Source of the DNA: Cinclus cinclus
Taxonomy: Eukaryota > Chordata > Aves > Passeriformes > Cinclidae
Assembly (NCBI RefSeq): GCF_963662255.1
Contig: NC_085052.1
Location: 10,251,807 to 10,315,806, forward strand
Direction: 5' to 3'
Length of the DNA: 64,000 nt
Of this stretch, positions 36,736 to 51,200 are shown piece by piece. Every line of letters starts with the position of its first letter. Within the stretch, counting starts at the first letter, position 1. The position numbers and the translations under genes are program-made. The notes under the pieces are model-generated. The model worked only from the letters and a program-made list of their open reading frames with translations. It ran no database searches and was not told the DNA's origin.

Positions 36736-39700
36736 CTCAGGCTGAGACATTGGTACCTCCCTGGAAGTTCCGACTGCAGTGACTCCAGTGGACTCCAGCC
36801 AAGATGTGCAGACAGAAACTTTTCCCTGGGGAGAGACAAGCCTCGTGGTTTTTTGTGCTTGTGGAGGTGCTGGGACAGAAAGAGCTAAAAATGTGACTCA
36901 GAAAAGGTATTGGGATACTTTTCTAGTGTGCAGAAACACAAAGCTGAACCTAAAGAGTTTTGTAAACCTTGATCATGCTGAAGATGTTTGGGGGGCTAAG
37001 AGGGTGGGGATACTCACTAAAAATAATGAAAGCCTCATACAGAACTGTCCATTGCTTCTGGGGCCCTCAGAAATATTATTCTGAGCTTTGAACCACCACT
37101 ACAGAATTTCTACAGCCTCAACTACTTAAGGGTGATGTTAGCATCACTATAGTACATGGACATAATTTCATTTAGCAGTCTGAAATTAATTTCTGCTCTT
37201 ATTTCTAAGTCTGAAAAGCAAGTTAATGGTATTGCCTAGCATTCAGCAAGGTGAAACACTTTGAAGTGTCTAACAATACTTTCTTCTGGCTAAAAGTGTT
37301 CTGACCTTGCACCTCAGGTTTTGAAGCCTTTTTTTTTCTAAGGCTTTTGAAAGATGTAATTTTATTCCACACATTTTGTTTAGAGTGGTTAACTCATGTA
37401 CTGTAACTGCACCGTCTTTCCCAGGCATCATTTGTTTTCTGTTTTTTTATTCCAAAAGCATGAGTCATGTCCATGGCCCAGCATTTGACCCTTGTCTTCC
37501 AGATACTGCCTCCACTCTGATTCATTGTTACATTTTCAGGAACATATCTTCTCACTGTCTCCCAAGTTTTCACTTTCTCCTCAGTTCTTCTGGGTTTCTT
37601 CTTCCATTTTGGAGGATCATTGTGGTCGTCCATGGGGCTTATTGAGGAGCTGGTGGAAAAGTAATTTTGTTGGACTTCAAATTTTCTATCCAATCTCATC
37701 TGTCACAATGGCCAAAACACTTAATATTAGGCCATTAATGGATTGATTTTACCACCTTTGGAGCTGACCTTGTATGTGTTTTCTTTGTCTTTACTACACC
37801 CAACTCTGACAGGCCAGTATTGAGACACTTCTGCCTGCTACTATTAGCCACTGAAGATGCTTCATTGATTTGTGCAGCATGGGTTCTTGGTTCTGAATGT
37901 AAGCTCCAACTGATAAAGGCTCTGGAAGTAGAGTGCTGTTAGGCTATAAATGAAAGCTCATCACGTGCTGACATTCATCTCTCTCCGTAAATCAGATTGG
38001 CATGGTAACACAGCAGGTGTTCTCATTTTGGATTCAAAGAAATTTAAGAAACACAAAAGTAAAAATTACTTTGTTTTACTAAAATCTTGTGTATAAGAAA
38101 TTAACAGCAAAAAACAAAAAGAAGCAGCAGTCAGGCATGAATTTTTCAGAGCACTGTTTGGTTAATCCCAGCTTTAAAAAAATCATCAGTTATTTTTACA
38201 TGACAGAAAAATTCTGGGTGATGAATATTTACCAAAGGAAGTTGCAGACACTATCCAAAGTCTCACCCCCTCTTGCTCAAATAAATTCTTTTAAGGGTAG
38301 AAGAAATACACAATTAATATATATTTTCTTACACCAGGCAGGAATAACTCAATTCATCCTCCTCCCTGATGGCATGGAAAGTTGAATGGCTCAAAGATCT
38401 TTACCCAGCCACTATGTCTTGGGATGGTCCTCACAAGTGTGCACCAACCTTACTCCAGACAGGCAATTATACTTACTGTAATTATTGTTGAAAGCAAAGC
38501 TCCTGGTATAAAGTATTTGCAAGGTCCTTGTTTAATTCCTGTTTAAGACTTTGTCCTTGTGTTTTTCCAGTTTTGCACCTGGTACCTTGTAGTTCATCCA
38601 GCTCACCATGCAGACACTTACATGTGTAGGTGTGCCAGTCCATGGGGAAAACAAAGGTAGGGATGGGATGGCTGGAGAGTGGCTGTGCAGAAAGATGTAA
38701 TGTGATGGGCTGTGAGTGCACCTGTACCTAACAGCCATGTCCATCATCTGGAAAAACACTAATTAAGTTCAGCAATGCTGTCTGTGAGCTTGGCTTACTG
38801 CTCAGACTGCCCCCAGATGGGATATTGCAACTACCAACAGCTCTCTCTAATCCATGTGAATTTAAATACAGCCACAGCTGCTGTAAAAACCACACAATGC
38901 TACTTTCTCTCAGGGGCTGTTTTGCTCTCCTTTTCACTTAATTTGAATAAGCCACTTTATTTCCCTGCTGCAACATGGTTGAATCTTTGTTGCTGAACAT
39001 TCTCTGGCTGCATTGCTTGCTTCTTTAGGAAGGTTTTCCAAGAACCCTAGGAATTCTGACTTAACAGGGCTGCCTTTCAAGTTAGTTAAACTTTTGTCTA
39101 TTCACTTGCTGATGCCTTTTTTATCAGCTACAGTGATATATTTAGGAACTCCTGCATTTCACAGCCTCTAAACAAAGTCCTATCTAGACATGATACTATT
39201 GAAACCAAAGGGTAATTGGTGAAAAAAAATCTGGACTCTTGTAATTGATACAATAGACATTGAGACTGTTTAGAGAATCTGAGATGTGCTCATAGCACAA
39301 CACAACAATAATGTTGTTAAAATATAAAGATTCCATTCAATGCAGAAAGAAAAACTCCTGTAAACAGTCAGTGGTGGTTTTGTCTAATTTTTACACCTGG
39401 AAGCAAAGAACCCTGCTCATTTTCACCATTGAAGAAATATCCTCACTCCTTGTAGCGCCTGACATTATTTCTTCCTCTTTTTTTGTCCTTTTGGGTGTGT
39501 GTGAAACATTTGTCCATAGCACTTTAATTGTGGAGAGAAGTTGTTCCACACTTTTCATGTGGATGCTCTCTTGATGGTCTCCTGCACACTTTTCTCTTCA
39601 TTGTGAGGCTGTGTGAGATCAGCCACAAACAAGGCTGCTGACAGGGAGAGCGCTTCGCCCATTCTACCACACCTCATGGAGCAGAGCTTCACTGGAAGAA

Positions 39701-42700
39701 CAGACTTTTCCCAGTGGCACGTGGATCATATCCAAAAGGTAGTGATTTATACAGCAGGTGAAACTCCTCATTTCTCAGTCAATGTCTCAGAGTGAGAGTA
39801 CATCCTTCAGAACATGCATGAAATTTTAAGTCCTGAATCCTTACAGGCATTAAAGACTTCAAAATATCTACACACAGAAGTTAATGCTGTAGATTAAGTT
39901 TTGCTCTATTAGCAGGATTCAGAATATGATGGGGTGTTTTCTCAGATTCTTCCATCATAGCTAAATATATACTGCAAAATTCTTCTTCCTGTCCTAAAAT
40001 GTTACTGCATCTGCTCAGAACAATTAAAACAGCTATAATGTCCCTGCCCTAGAAACAGATGCATTTCATGAAATACATCCATTATTTTATTTTTTTATAA
40101 TGAGATTGATCAGCATTGATTATATAGGTGGCAACATGGAGATTTATTATGCTGCAGAAGTGTAGTGGAAAAACCCAAGTTTTCCTTTAAGTGAGAACCA
40201 AGAAGGTGATGGATGCCTCAGCATCACCACAATTAGAATAAATCATGTGACAGTGTTTCAAAGATTTCAAAAGCAAAACTGTTGGTCAGCATCCAATATT
40301 CATTCCTGACCTATGTGTACATGAAAAAAAGAAAACCCCAAATTACAATATGAATCTTTATTGAGACTATAGAAAGATATCAATGAGGAATACAACTGGA
40401 AACCATGAGAACCAAGATACATCTGCAGCCAAAATCAGGTATTGGAAGATGAGAAAAATCTTCCTGGTGTTGTTAGCTAATTACAGGTAGGTACTGTCAG
40501 ATTGTTCCAGGGAACTCTGCTAAGCTTGCAGAGCTTTCCTGAAGCAAGACCCGTTTACTTGAGAGAGAGGAACTTACTGGTCTAACACAGTTAATGGACT
40601 AACTGCAGTGGTTTGCCCCTTATAAATGCAGTTTTCACCTTACAGCAGACTGGGAAACAGTCTTGAATGGCCCCAGTTGGTAAAAAACAAGTAAAGTGCC
40701 AGGAGGAATGGCTTTTGTTTCTCTAACCTGTGACATGCTTTGTCTTGCTAGGATCTAATGTGCTATTAATAAAAGGTGCTGTTCTGTGCTAGTTTTTAGC
40801 TGAGAAATCCTCCAAGAAAAACAGCTAAAAAAATAATATCTATAAATGAAGGATCCATCAGATTCCTTCCTGGGACACTTCTGTAGCTGTCTGTGCAATT
40901 ACACCAGAGGTGAATTTGTTTAGAAGAGTCTTGTAGCTTGCTAACTCCAAAGTAAAACACTTCAAGAATTATGGATTCTTACTGCAGCTGGTGAAATGAT
41001 AGATGCAGAACAGAAACTGAGATATCCCTTCCATTATTTATGATAAAAATGTCACACTAACTTGCTACCAGGACCCATATTCCTTTTTCTTTTTCAGAAA
41101 ATAGTGTAATATCTATTATTCAGATTGCCTGTCTCATCCTGAGTGCTGTTTTGTTATTGAACCCTTTGGAATAATAATAGGAAATGGACTAAATGGAAAA
41201 TAGAGAAAGTGAAATCCCATAATAGCACTAACTAGCAATAACCTCTATAACCAGCCACCACAGGCACTGAAACCTTTTTAATTTCTAGCTAGAAAAAGTA
41301 GCTTTGCCCTTTTGAATCAATGACATACTCATGCAGGGTGCCTGCAGGAGGGTACTTCATGTACTCTGGGAGAGAAAGATGAGAGGAGAATAAAAACTGA
41401 AAGTAGATGGAAAATCTGTTTACTGGATTTGAAATATAGCTGCTTGACCATCTTCTTTTATTTAGGCAAAACAGCTTGTAAGCAGAATTCCCATCACTGA
41501 GGTGTTATTGTTGCCAGATAAAGCACTGCTCACTGCAGATGCACCTTCTGTGTGCTGCACTTCAAACCCTTTGGCAAAGGCTGAACATTCTGCTGTCTTC
41601 TTTGTTTGAGAGATTTTCTGAAAGATTTTCTGCCAAAAAAAGCATCCAAACAGCCCACCGAGGAGAAAAGCCCCAACTTCAAAATACTTACACTATTTAA
41701 CTTTCAGCTGTATAGAAGGATACAGTCTGTCAGAAGGCACAAAGATGTTACAGAAAACAGGGGGAACACATTTTAAAAGAGTCCATTGAATGCAACAGGA
41801 ATCATTAAGTTTTTTTGCCTGTAGAAGGTGTGAGGTGAAAGTATTTGGTAGCTGGAGGAAGAAATGTGCATAAATTAGAATTTTCAAAAAAAAGCTAATT
41901 TATGTTAGCAGATAACTGTGCAATTTTAGTTGATATCCTTACTAACTTTGGGCAATTTTAAACTCTTAACTTTAGAGCTAATATTGAGAGAGGTAGAGTT
42001 GGCAATATGCCAAATAAATAATGCACAATTTGTCTAAATGTGATTGGAGTAAATTTTACCTGTAAAATGTATTCATGGAAATATATTCATGTATTCATTC
42101 TTTTCATTATGTAGTTTAAATTATTTCTACATTATTATATTGTATTATTATGCTCACAGTAAATGTTTACATAATTTGGATGTTTTCAATAGTGGCAGGA
42201 GGACTAAAGTGTTAATGACATTTTCAGTGATATGTTGAAATACCTAAAAAATAGTTGGATATAGAAGAACGTTTGGACCCAATTCCGTGTTCAGACATTC
42301 TAGGATAAAGTTTATAGTTAAAGTAGTTGAAAAACCCACTGTCCTGCTAAATATTCTTTGCTATTTAGTCTTTTGTAATCAACGGTTGCTACAGAAACAT
42401 TTGAGGCTGGATTTTCTAAAACATAGAATCCTGAAGTTTCAAGACTGTTTAATCTTCTGCACCAGATAAGACTTCTTTACACTTAGGTAAAAAATAGAAA
42501 GGAATTTCCAAAACAGCTTTTTCACATCATTGTACCTCTTTTTCTTAGTCAGCTCCTAAACTAATATTGCAGTAATCCCAGATTTAATGTACTGCCTAAA
42601 GAATTAAGAGACTTGATGGCAATTACTTAACTTGTCGCTGATCAATTAAGGTTCCCCAAAGCAATGGCACTGTTCCCTGATGAGTCTAACACTGGGCAAG

Positions 42701-43879
42701 GGCATGAGAGAAATTCAGGTTCTCTTTACATGCAAGTCTGGATCTGACTATGTATCAGCTTCTGTCTGCTATATTGTTTATATAAATGTCAGCATTTGCC
42801 TCTATAAATTTATACACATTTTAGAAAGGAAATACTTCTTGAATGAGGTCTGTTACCCCAAACAGTTCACCTTTGTTAGAATTTTCAGCTGATATTATTC
42901 CAATTTTCAGACTGTGTCAGAGTTCTGCATTCTGGAGCTGCTGATCTTGGAAAGGAGATGAAGCTTTCTTTCCCAGCTTAATGGATTGAACTGTCTCTCA
43001 ACCTTTTATATGATGTATCATTGCTAGCACTGTCTCCAAGACACTAATAAAGAGAAGACTCAATAGTATTGGCATGATAAAGTGAAAACTATTAATAAAG
43101 AAAAGCAAGTCCATCACACTCATTAAATTTAAGCATAAGGGAAAGACCATAGTGCATGTATGTGTGCGTGTGTGATGTGGCTGGGGAATTACATTACAAG
43201 GCCAATCAATTTTCTTGCAGAGTTTTTGTTGTTGCTGTTGTTAGTGAGTAATTAATATAAATAATGCTGACTGTTTTTAAATATTGAGGATACTAGGGAA
43301 AAAAAGTGTAGAAGGTGGCAAGCAGATGGATCATATAATTTATTCCCCAATTACAGCTGACATGTTTGGTATAGAAATCTGTGAGTCATCTATTATTTTT
43401 TATGGTCCATTTTACAGCTGTGGTTATTGTTATAATAAATAAACACATTATCTCATTAGACTGGTATTGTAAAAAGCTTGCAGTATAACAAACATCCTCC
43501 CCTTTCAGCATTTCCCCCCTGTATCAGGGTCTTACAGTCAAAGAGATAGGATGTATTTATACCTTATTAAGAACAAGGTAGATCTCACACAGCTTGTAAA
43601 AGTACAGAGACATCCTGTGAAAACAACTGTCTCAAATCAAGGTAAATAAATCTGATTCTTTTTAGTGGAGGTGATGGGGAGAGTCCTGCTGTATCTTTTC
43701 CTTGTTTGACAGAGCAGAAAACACACCACTCGCCCTTGCTCTCCAGGCAGTAAATATACATTGCAGATAAATGTCAGATTGGCAATAAAGTTCATTGTAT
43801 TTAAGGTTCAGACTATCCCATAAAATGGCAATTTGATGGGGAAAGACAACTGAGTTTTACGGTATTTAAAATTCAGAAG
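36736..43879. other. non-coding, no gene seen
   Basis: About 7 kb of AT-leaning unique DNA with frames of 101 codons or fewer, none recognised. The frames at 37376-37746 overlap on both strands. An A/T-rich stretch near 42070-42150 includes repeated TATTCATG. Imperfect TG (43153-43174) and GTT (about 43226-43242) tracts lie near the end. No transposon family identified. Confidence 0.5.
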
Positions 43880-44520
43880 CTGTCTTTGTGAGACTGGCAG
43901 TGGAAGGACTCGTGGCATTTAGTTGGGTCCAGCAGGGGGTGGGCACAGCCCCCTGTGGGACACAGCTCTTTGGGGTGGGAGAATAGAGGGGACCTGCTCT
44001 CTTGTTCCTCTCTCTGACAGAGACTTGGGAGTTTGGTAATTGCTTTGGGGGAAGGGAGGCAGTGGAAGGCAATGGCTGCTGTCACTATGCCCCAGCCTAC
44101 TGATAGAAACAGCAAATCTGCCTCCCCAGGTCTCCCCAGGATGAGTGATATGTGCCTGCCTCAATGCAAACCATCCCCAAATCTGCCATCCTGTGGCAGA
44201 AGAAATTGTTGGCTGTTCAGCACTTGTGTTTTTAGGGGCCAGGATTCAGTTTTGTGCATCCTGCTGAGAGGAGCTGCACAGATAAGCATTTGGAGTGACC
44301 TGTGTCTTCTCCCTGTGCATGACAGGAATCACAGCATCCAAGTTGGAAACTCATAAGTACAGCTGTCAGAGCTCAAGCAAGCTACTGCTGTTGCTGAGTG
44401 GCTGTCCTCTCACTCTTCTAAAATCTATGGACACTTCGTACCCAGGCAGGCTGGCATCTTCTACAGATGAGGTCCTCAGTGTTTAGCCAGGCACAGCAAA
44501 CCTGCCTGCTGCTGCCCAGA
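43880..44520. other. GC-richer block, no supported gene
   Basis: G/C-enriched DNA with 107- and 63-codon + frames and overlapping 68-81 codon - frames. Proline- and serine-rich unfamiliar translations in several phases point to composition. Could be an old degraded element. Confidence 0.4.
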
Positions 44521-47500
44521 ACCCAGAATCAATAGTTTTAAGGGAGATGCCAACTGTCCTCGATCCAGTGCAACAGATCAACTAACTTTATTAATCATTT
44601 CACTGACTTTAAGCTCTGAAAATGAGGAAGAACATTAGCTCAAGCAATACTGGCATCTCAAATGGGCTGGTCTTGCTTTCTGTCTGGAGTAAGATTATGT
44701 TTACTGGTGGTAAAAATGATCCTCCAACATGATTTCTCACTGTTTATCCCAATGTATTTGTCACTTTGCATTTTCTACTGCCTTCCTTAGAACAAACTGC
44801 AACAAAAAGTAATTCCTAACTTTCACTGTTTTAAAAGAATATAACTAGGTCCCCACTCTTCCCTCCACAAGAAAGCATTCAGATATCCAGTCAATGGTTA
44901 TTTTCATTCTTTTGAGCCAGGTTAGAAAGTATCTCTCTTAAATAGTTCAATGTTTTTTCTTCTGTAGAACCATAACTATACCAAAAACTCTATGAAGCAT
45001 ATTTGGAAGAGTGGGGATCTTTTCTTCTGCATGCGAAACAGTTGTTCCAGAACACAAAGTTTTTGTTTTACAAACTCATGGAAGTTCAGTGCTACAAGTC
45101 TTAAAAGCAACTGTGTTCACTGGTTACACAGCAGAGCAGATAAGGCTGAGCTCTATCACTTGTGACTGTGGTGAAAATCCAGCCTTCAGTTGAACAATTT
45201 TCTGTGGGTGACTGAATCAAAAGCTGTATTATCAGCTGATATCCTGGGAATGTTCATCTGAGGACAGCAGTTTAGTCATCTGAAGAAAATCAATGAGAGC
45301 ACTGTTCTCCAAGAGCTGTGTTTGCTTAACTGAGGACTGGAGGATGATGGCTCTGAGCAGTCCTGATGGGAACCACAGGAGAAATGACCTACCCAAGGCC
45401 ACCAAGAAGAAGGGCTCTGGGTCTGAGATCCACACCAGAGCTCCTGCTCTGCTGAGCCAGGATGCCAGTTCTCAAGGATAATGAAAAACAGTCAGGCAGA
45501 CTGTTTTAAGGGAGATTTGTCAGCTGTTGTATTTCAGCCTGGAAACAAGCAGATTCCTTCTCATCACTTCACCCATTCCCTACAGACACAACTCTTTTTG
45601 ATGAAGATGTGTTTTTTTGTGTTTTCACATTCCATTTAAAGAGACAACAAGAGCTTGAACTTTGGATGAAAGGTCACCAGTCTGGGGGAAAAAAAATACA
45701 AGGAAAAAAGTTTCAGAAAGGCTCTTTTAAGCAGCATTAGTTCCTGGTTGCATAGCACACTCATCAGCTTAATCCCCTGAAGTGTCACAAGAACACAGCT
45801 TTCCCAGCAAGCAGAAGAACAGCATGTACAAGCAATTTCACATTATGTTCCTTCCTGATGGCTCCACAGTTTCAGCCTCTGAGGTCTGCTGCTGATGTAC
45901 ATCGAGTTTCTCACCTGATATATTACGTCTACCACTGAACTCCTGTCCAAAGGAGATTTCTTTTGGAAGAAGGACTATATCTTCAGGAAATAAAAGGGAG
46001 GGTTATAATTTAAAATATACTTTCTAGAGTTCAGTCAGTAGAATATTGGGGGAGAGAACACAGGGCAATTTTTCAGCCTCTGGTCTTTGACATGAACATG
46101 TTTGTTATGTACATACAACCTCATCAGTTGAGGCGAGACCCCTCTCTAAAGAAGAGTAGGAAGAATCATTACCTCCAAAAATATGTTCTGCTAGTTATAG
46201 TGACACCATGGTATTCAAAGGGAGGATGCAAGTACACTGAATTATACCCACCTGGTGTGATCTGGGCAAAGGAAACAGACCTGGTTCGCAAAGTAAATAA
46301 AATCTGAATTTCTGTTACTGTAGGAGCAAATATCACAGCCTTTACTGTGTTCCCTACAGTCTGCTGAAGGGCTATTACCCATGCAGTTATCTATGGCTTC
46401 CTCCTGTTTGGCTGTATTGCTACTCACAGCTCAATAATTCTCCACGTAGCCATTTGCCCTCAGTTGTTTCCAACTATAATTAGACTACAGATTTAGCAAT
46501 GCTTTTCCCCCTATTTACTTGTAAGATATGGATGAGGGCTTGGTGTCTCTCTTAATCAATACCTCTATCTACAGCTGCTTCCAAAGGAAAAGAGCTGCCA
46601 GCTCAGGACGATGCTGATGTCTCCAGTGATGCGCAAACAGGGAGAGGTGTGAACAGAGAGCTGTTGTAGCAGTGCCAGTGCTTCTCTGCTCTGCAGCAAG
46701 AACCTGGAGGAAACAGCCTTGCTTTAAATGGCCACTAGCACAGTAAGGCAACCTTTCAGCCTGTGCAAGAATTTTTGAGGCAGCAGGAACATGCACCCTG
46801 TTGTTCATGCTCTGCTGAGCATCAGCATGCCTGGACCAACATGTCACATTTCTATTGGAAAAGGCCATCCAAATTTGTTTTTGTTTTAAATAGTCTTAAA
46901 CACTGTGGGTCAGAGTAGCAAAATAAAATCTGTTTACTGTTTTTTCTGTGCAGTCAAATGTTTCCAACAGGCTTTGGAGAAGTTTGTATGTAATATATTT
47001 ATGGAAATACAGAGTTCTATTGTGAAATTATGTATTGCTCATTATTCTGTCTTCCTTGTGGGAGCATTTGGCCTTTTAACTTAAATATAGAGCTTTATTA
47101 AATGAATTCACATATTTTTGGGTGTGGAAAATGAGATTAAGGAACATGCAAAAGTGAAATGTTGCCATACTATGAACAACGATTCAAGAGGCTGGTCTAA
47201 GAGAGACTCCTTGATGTTTGTTCAGGTCCTCAATGGGTCTGCTCAGATCCCAGGACAAAGCTTGCAAAAAAGAAGTATTTGAGTTTGTAGGACCAGAACC
47301 AAACTTTGGTTTATTATAGATGGCAATTCATTCCCACAACTCCATTTCATTTGGGGAGTGGCAGGTGGCTGGACCCTGCTTTGTCTCAGAATGCTGAGGA
47401 GCTGCTGAAAAGCTGGGTTTACATTTCATCCCACTTTTCAGACATAATTTGTAACCCATTTTACTGGGTTCCTGCAGCAAAACTACATGGATAAAAGGGG

Positions 47501-48135
47501 GGGAAAAAGCATCAGTCCCTGCCTTACTTTTCTCTCCCCTGAGATGGAATAGATTCAGAAGTTAAGCTTTTCTGCTGTTACACCTTCATTTAAAGCGAGC
47601 AGACCTTTGTCCCATCCACCCTGGGAGCTGCCACTTGCTGTGCATACCTGGTACCTATCTTTACACAAGGCATCTCTGCATTCAGCCTAATTGTTCTCCT
47701 GCTCCTCTTCCAGAATCCAGAGGCAAAAGCCACGTGGGGCAGGGGGTGCTGATCTCTGTTACTGGTGTCAGGAGGGAGCAGATCTGTTCTGCTCATCCAT
47801 GTTGTGCAATGTTTCGTTGCCAGGCTCAAACTCCGTGAACCTTTCAGGGATTAAAATTGATGAGATTCTGTGCTGCCACCAGGCTCTACAGAATACATGA
47901 TTTTCCTGAACTGCAGTCACTCAGAGTGGGAATTGCAGTCAGAAGGTCAGAAAGCTGTTAAGAAAAGAAAGTCTATATTGCTGTTTTCTATTATTTGAGG
48001 TATAGAGCTATACTAAACATTTACTAGTTTGATAAAGACTTCCTGTACTCCAGCAGCTATACAGACCATAGAATTAATCCAACAAATTTTTGTTATTGAT
48101 ATGTAAGAGAAAAGACTCTTCCAGTGTTTTTTGAA
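44521..48135. other. non-coding, no gene seen
   Basis: Unique DNA with frames of 99 codons or fewer, the longest at 46569-46868 on - in a short GC-richer patch. None recognised. Confidence 0.5.
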
Positions 48136-48233
48136 GCTTTTTTTGGTTTGTTTTTATTTTTTTATTTTTATTTATTTTATTTTTTATTTTTGTATGCATG
48201 TATTTTTTATTTTTTATTTTTACTTTTTTATTG
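48136..48233. repeat. T-rich (TTTTA)n low-complexity tract
   Basis: About 98 bp of T runs broken by single A, with a short TGTATGCATGTA island near the middle. Probably expanded by slippage. Confidence 0.88.
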
Positions 48234-51200
48234 TAGGGTAGTATACATTTAAGAAACTTACATTAATATCCACCATGTGATGTTATTCACAGGCTTAAGC
48301 TGCCCTGTGCTGATCAGTCAAGATGGAAACACAGGATGCAACCCTTGTCTCAATAAACTTGTCTGATTAATTTCCCCTACTGGCATTCATATATCAGCTT
48401 CACTATCTCTGTTTGAGACACATTTGCATCACAAAGGAATTCTTTTATCTCGGCCTGTAAAATTTGAAGTGCTGGTGGCTCACAGACACTTCCTGTCCAA
48501 GTTGTTGTCCTGGACTGAAACTTCACAGAGGAACCAGCTCTTGTCTCATCATATCACTGGTATCTGCATTAGTATTTCTATTTTCCTTTCTTTTTGTTCA
48601 TGCAGTCTAGACTTGTTTCAAACCTGTGGTGAATACGATACTGATCTTTATCCTGCTGAGTTTACATCCAAGAAAAGAAGTGAATTCTCCTGATATAATT
48701 CAGGACGGGGAGGGAAACCAGGGCTTGCTTGCAGAACCATCTTAACCCCTGCTTGTGATGAGATGTTACTTGGTTCCAAAAGAGGTCTAAAAACCCAGCC
48801 ATGAGGCAACGGAGAATTATGCAGAAAAATCAACAAAATACAAGAACTTTAACAAGTGAATTTATCAGCAACTGCTGCTCTTCACCTGGAAGCCCCAAAC
48901 ATTCAAATCTTTCCTTGCTTTTGCTACATACAATATATATGTTTTGTCTTTTTGTGATCTGGGGCCTCAGGGGTATTTTGTACAAGTGATTTGTGCTGTA
49001 AGTGAAGGAACTGGGGAATTGGAGTTTCTTTTTAGTTTAGTGTGTTCCCCATGTGCTGAGACAGGGAGAGAAGAAAAGGAAAGATGTGGAGAGAAGATGC
49101 TGAGATATTGACAGCTCTGGGCAAAGTGTGAGAAAGAAAAGGAGAGGCAGCTCAGATGGGAAGGAAATTTAGAGTTGAAAAACAGGTGGGGAAAAGGAAA
49201 AAGACAGCCTGGTCTGTATTATCTGAGTGAGTGTTCCTCTCTCCCGACCTCTTATATGCTTTGAAAACCGAATTGGAGCATTATTCCAGTATGAGCTCAG
49301 TCTGGTTGCCCTCTCTTTGGTGCTATCAATCTCACTTCTTCCTAGATGTGAGGTTACCCAAAGTAGACTGTAGATTTCCAAAAAGGCATTTTCTCTCTTC
49401 ATGCATAAAACATCCATTGCATATTTAATTTCCACTGCAATAAGGGTCACATGAGCAAGAGCTCATATAATGCCTTGCTTCCCCTTCTCCTAATTTATTT
49501 CAGAGAGCCAGATACAGCTGTATTCTTTCACCTCACCCTCTTTCTGGCCTCCAGGCCTATTGAGGCAGCAACTGTTTTCTTTGTCAGCACTCACCAGACC
49601 CTGACTCTAGGCAATTTTTGTAAATATTTTTCCAATACAACTGCACTAATTTTATATGCTTCACAGCCCATTTGCAAGTAATTTAGCCACATATCTATTT
49701 TTCTAACCAGGGATTATCATGTTCTCTCCTCGGTTAAACAATGCCCAGAATGTTGCACAACATGGCTGAGCAGAACACTTTGATATGTTTGTTTCTACTA
49801 GCTAGTAATTTCTGAGAAATATTTGTTTCTACTAGTTAGTAATTTCTGTCCTTCTGAGAACAAGTCTTTCATTTAAGACCATCAGCAGAGGGAGACAGAA
49901 TATGAAGGAGAAAGCATTTTTCTCATAACTTGGGGCAGTAAACTCTTTGGAAAGAGTGAGATATCATTCTCTGTTCAGCCACTGAATAGAGCTGTGCCGA
50001 GATGCCCAAGTGCCAGCTGAGCTGAGATGGATGAGCACAAACATTTCACACAGGTAGAGCATGAAAATTACCAGTACACAATAGCCAGGACAATAGGAAC
50101 TGATGACCAATGTCCCTGAGAAGAATTTCTTTGGGCAGAGGAGCTTTAGCCATGGTGCAGAGAGGATTTGTCTGAGCTTTGCAGAAATGCATTTCCTATT
50201 TCTGCTTGCAATTTCTCAGCCATCCCTGCTGTAAATAAACAGAACTGCTTTTAGTGTTCTAACACAAGTCACACTAAACAGAAGTACTCTTTGCTTCATT
50301 GTTATGAGTGTATTATAAATGTTACATTGTTATTTTTATTCATTAATAGGGGGTGAAATGCCAGCATTTTCCATCAGTATTCACTCTGACAACAACACAA
50401 CATTTATTCCCTCCCCACTCCCTGCATAAAACACAAAACCTGCCATTTTTTATTGTTCAGATGAGAAAACCCAGGGAAGTGGTGGTGTTTGCAGGGCTGT
50501 TTTGTTTCGAATTTTTTAGTGCTAAACAGCTTTCTGTTTGTGCAAGTCCATTTCTTGTGTGTTAACAGAAGTGGTTTTCTTTCTCTGACATCTAAATACC
50601 ACATAACTCAGCACTTGAAGATCAGCATTGCATAGCCCTCATTGTCAGAGAAGTTATTAAAATGAGAGGTGCAGTACAATGGTCATGGGGCATAACTACC
50701 CAGCATTGCAGCAAGCATTCTGATTAACTTCAGACATTTGGTCCAGTTTAATACTTGCACACTGCAAGGCACTGAGATTCCAGTGAAATTTTTGATGCAT
50801 GTTTTCTTCCCTTCTGCTTTATAGCCTGTAGTGAGAAGCTGCTTTGTGTTATTTGCATTTTCATCTAGACTGGAAGAGTGCCTGTTGGATAGCATAGAAA
50901 CTGTAGTGATTAAAAAGACCCAGCAACTGAACCAAAATCTAAGCTCTGACAGGCACAAGTCTCCCTTCAAAGACTGCCAACAACCCAGAACTAAAGTATT
51001 GTCTGAAAAACTTGTGCTCAGAGCATTTGAGAACCCAATCTCAACATACATTTTGTGGGAAAAAAAAAAAAAAACAAGCACTAAAGGCAGAAAAAGACTT
51101 TCAAATGTGAAGCTCACACAAATAGAGCAACAAAGGGAGTTTCTGTAAATACAATTTTCATTGTGAAATCACAGGAATTTCTCACAGTGTAGACAGCCCC

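Noticed and set aside
36460..36750. Repeat proteins from the minisatellite
   Set aside because: Open in several frames on both strands because the unit is 15 bp; no start context or splice evidence favours one.
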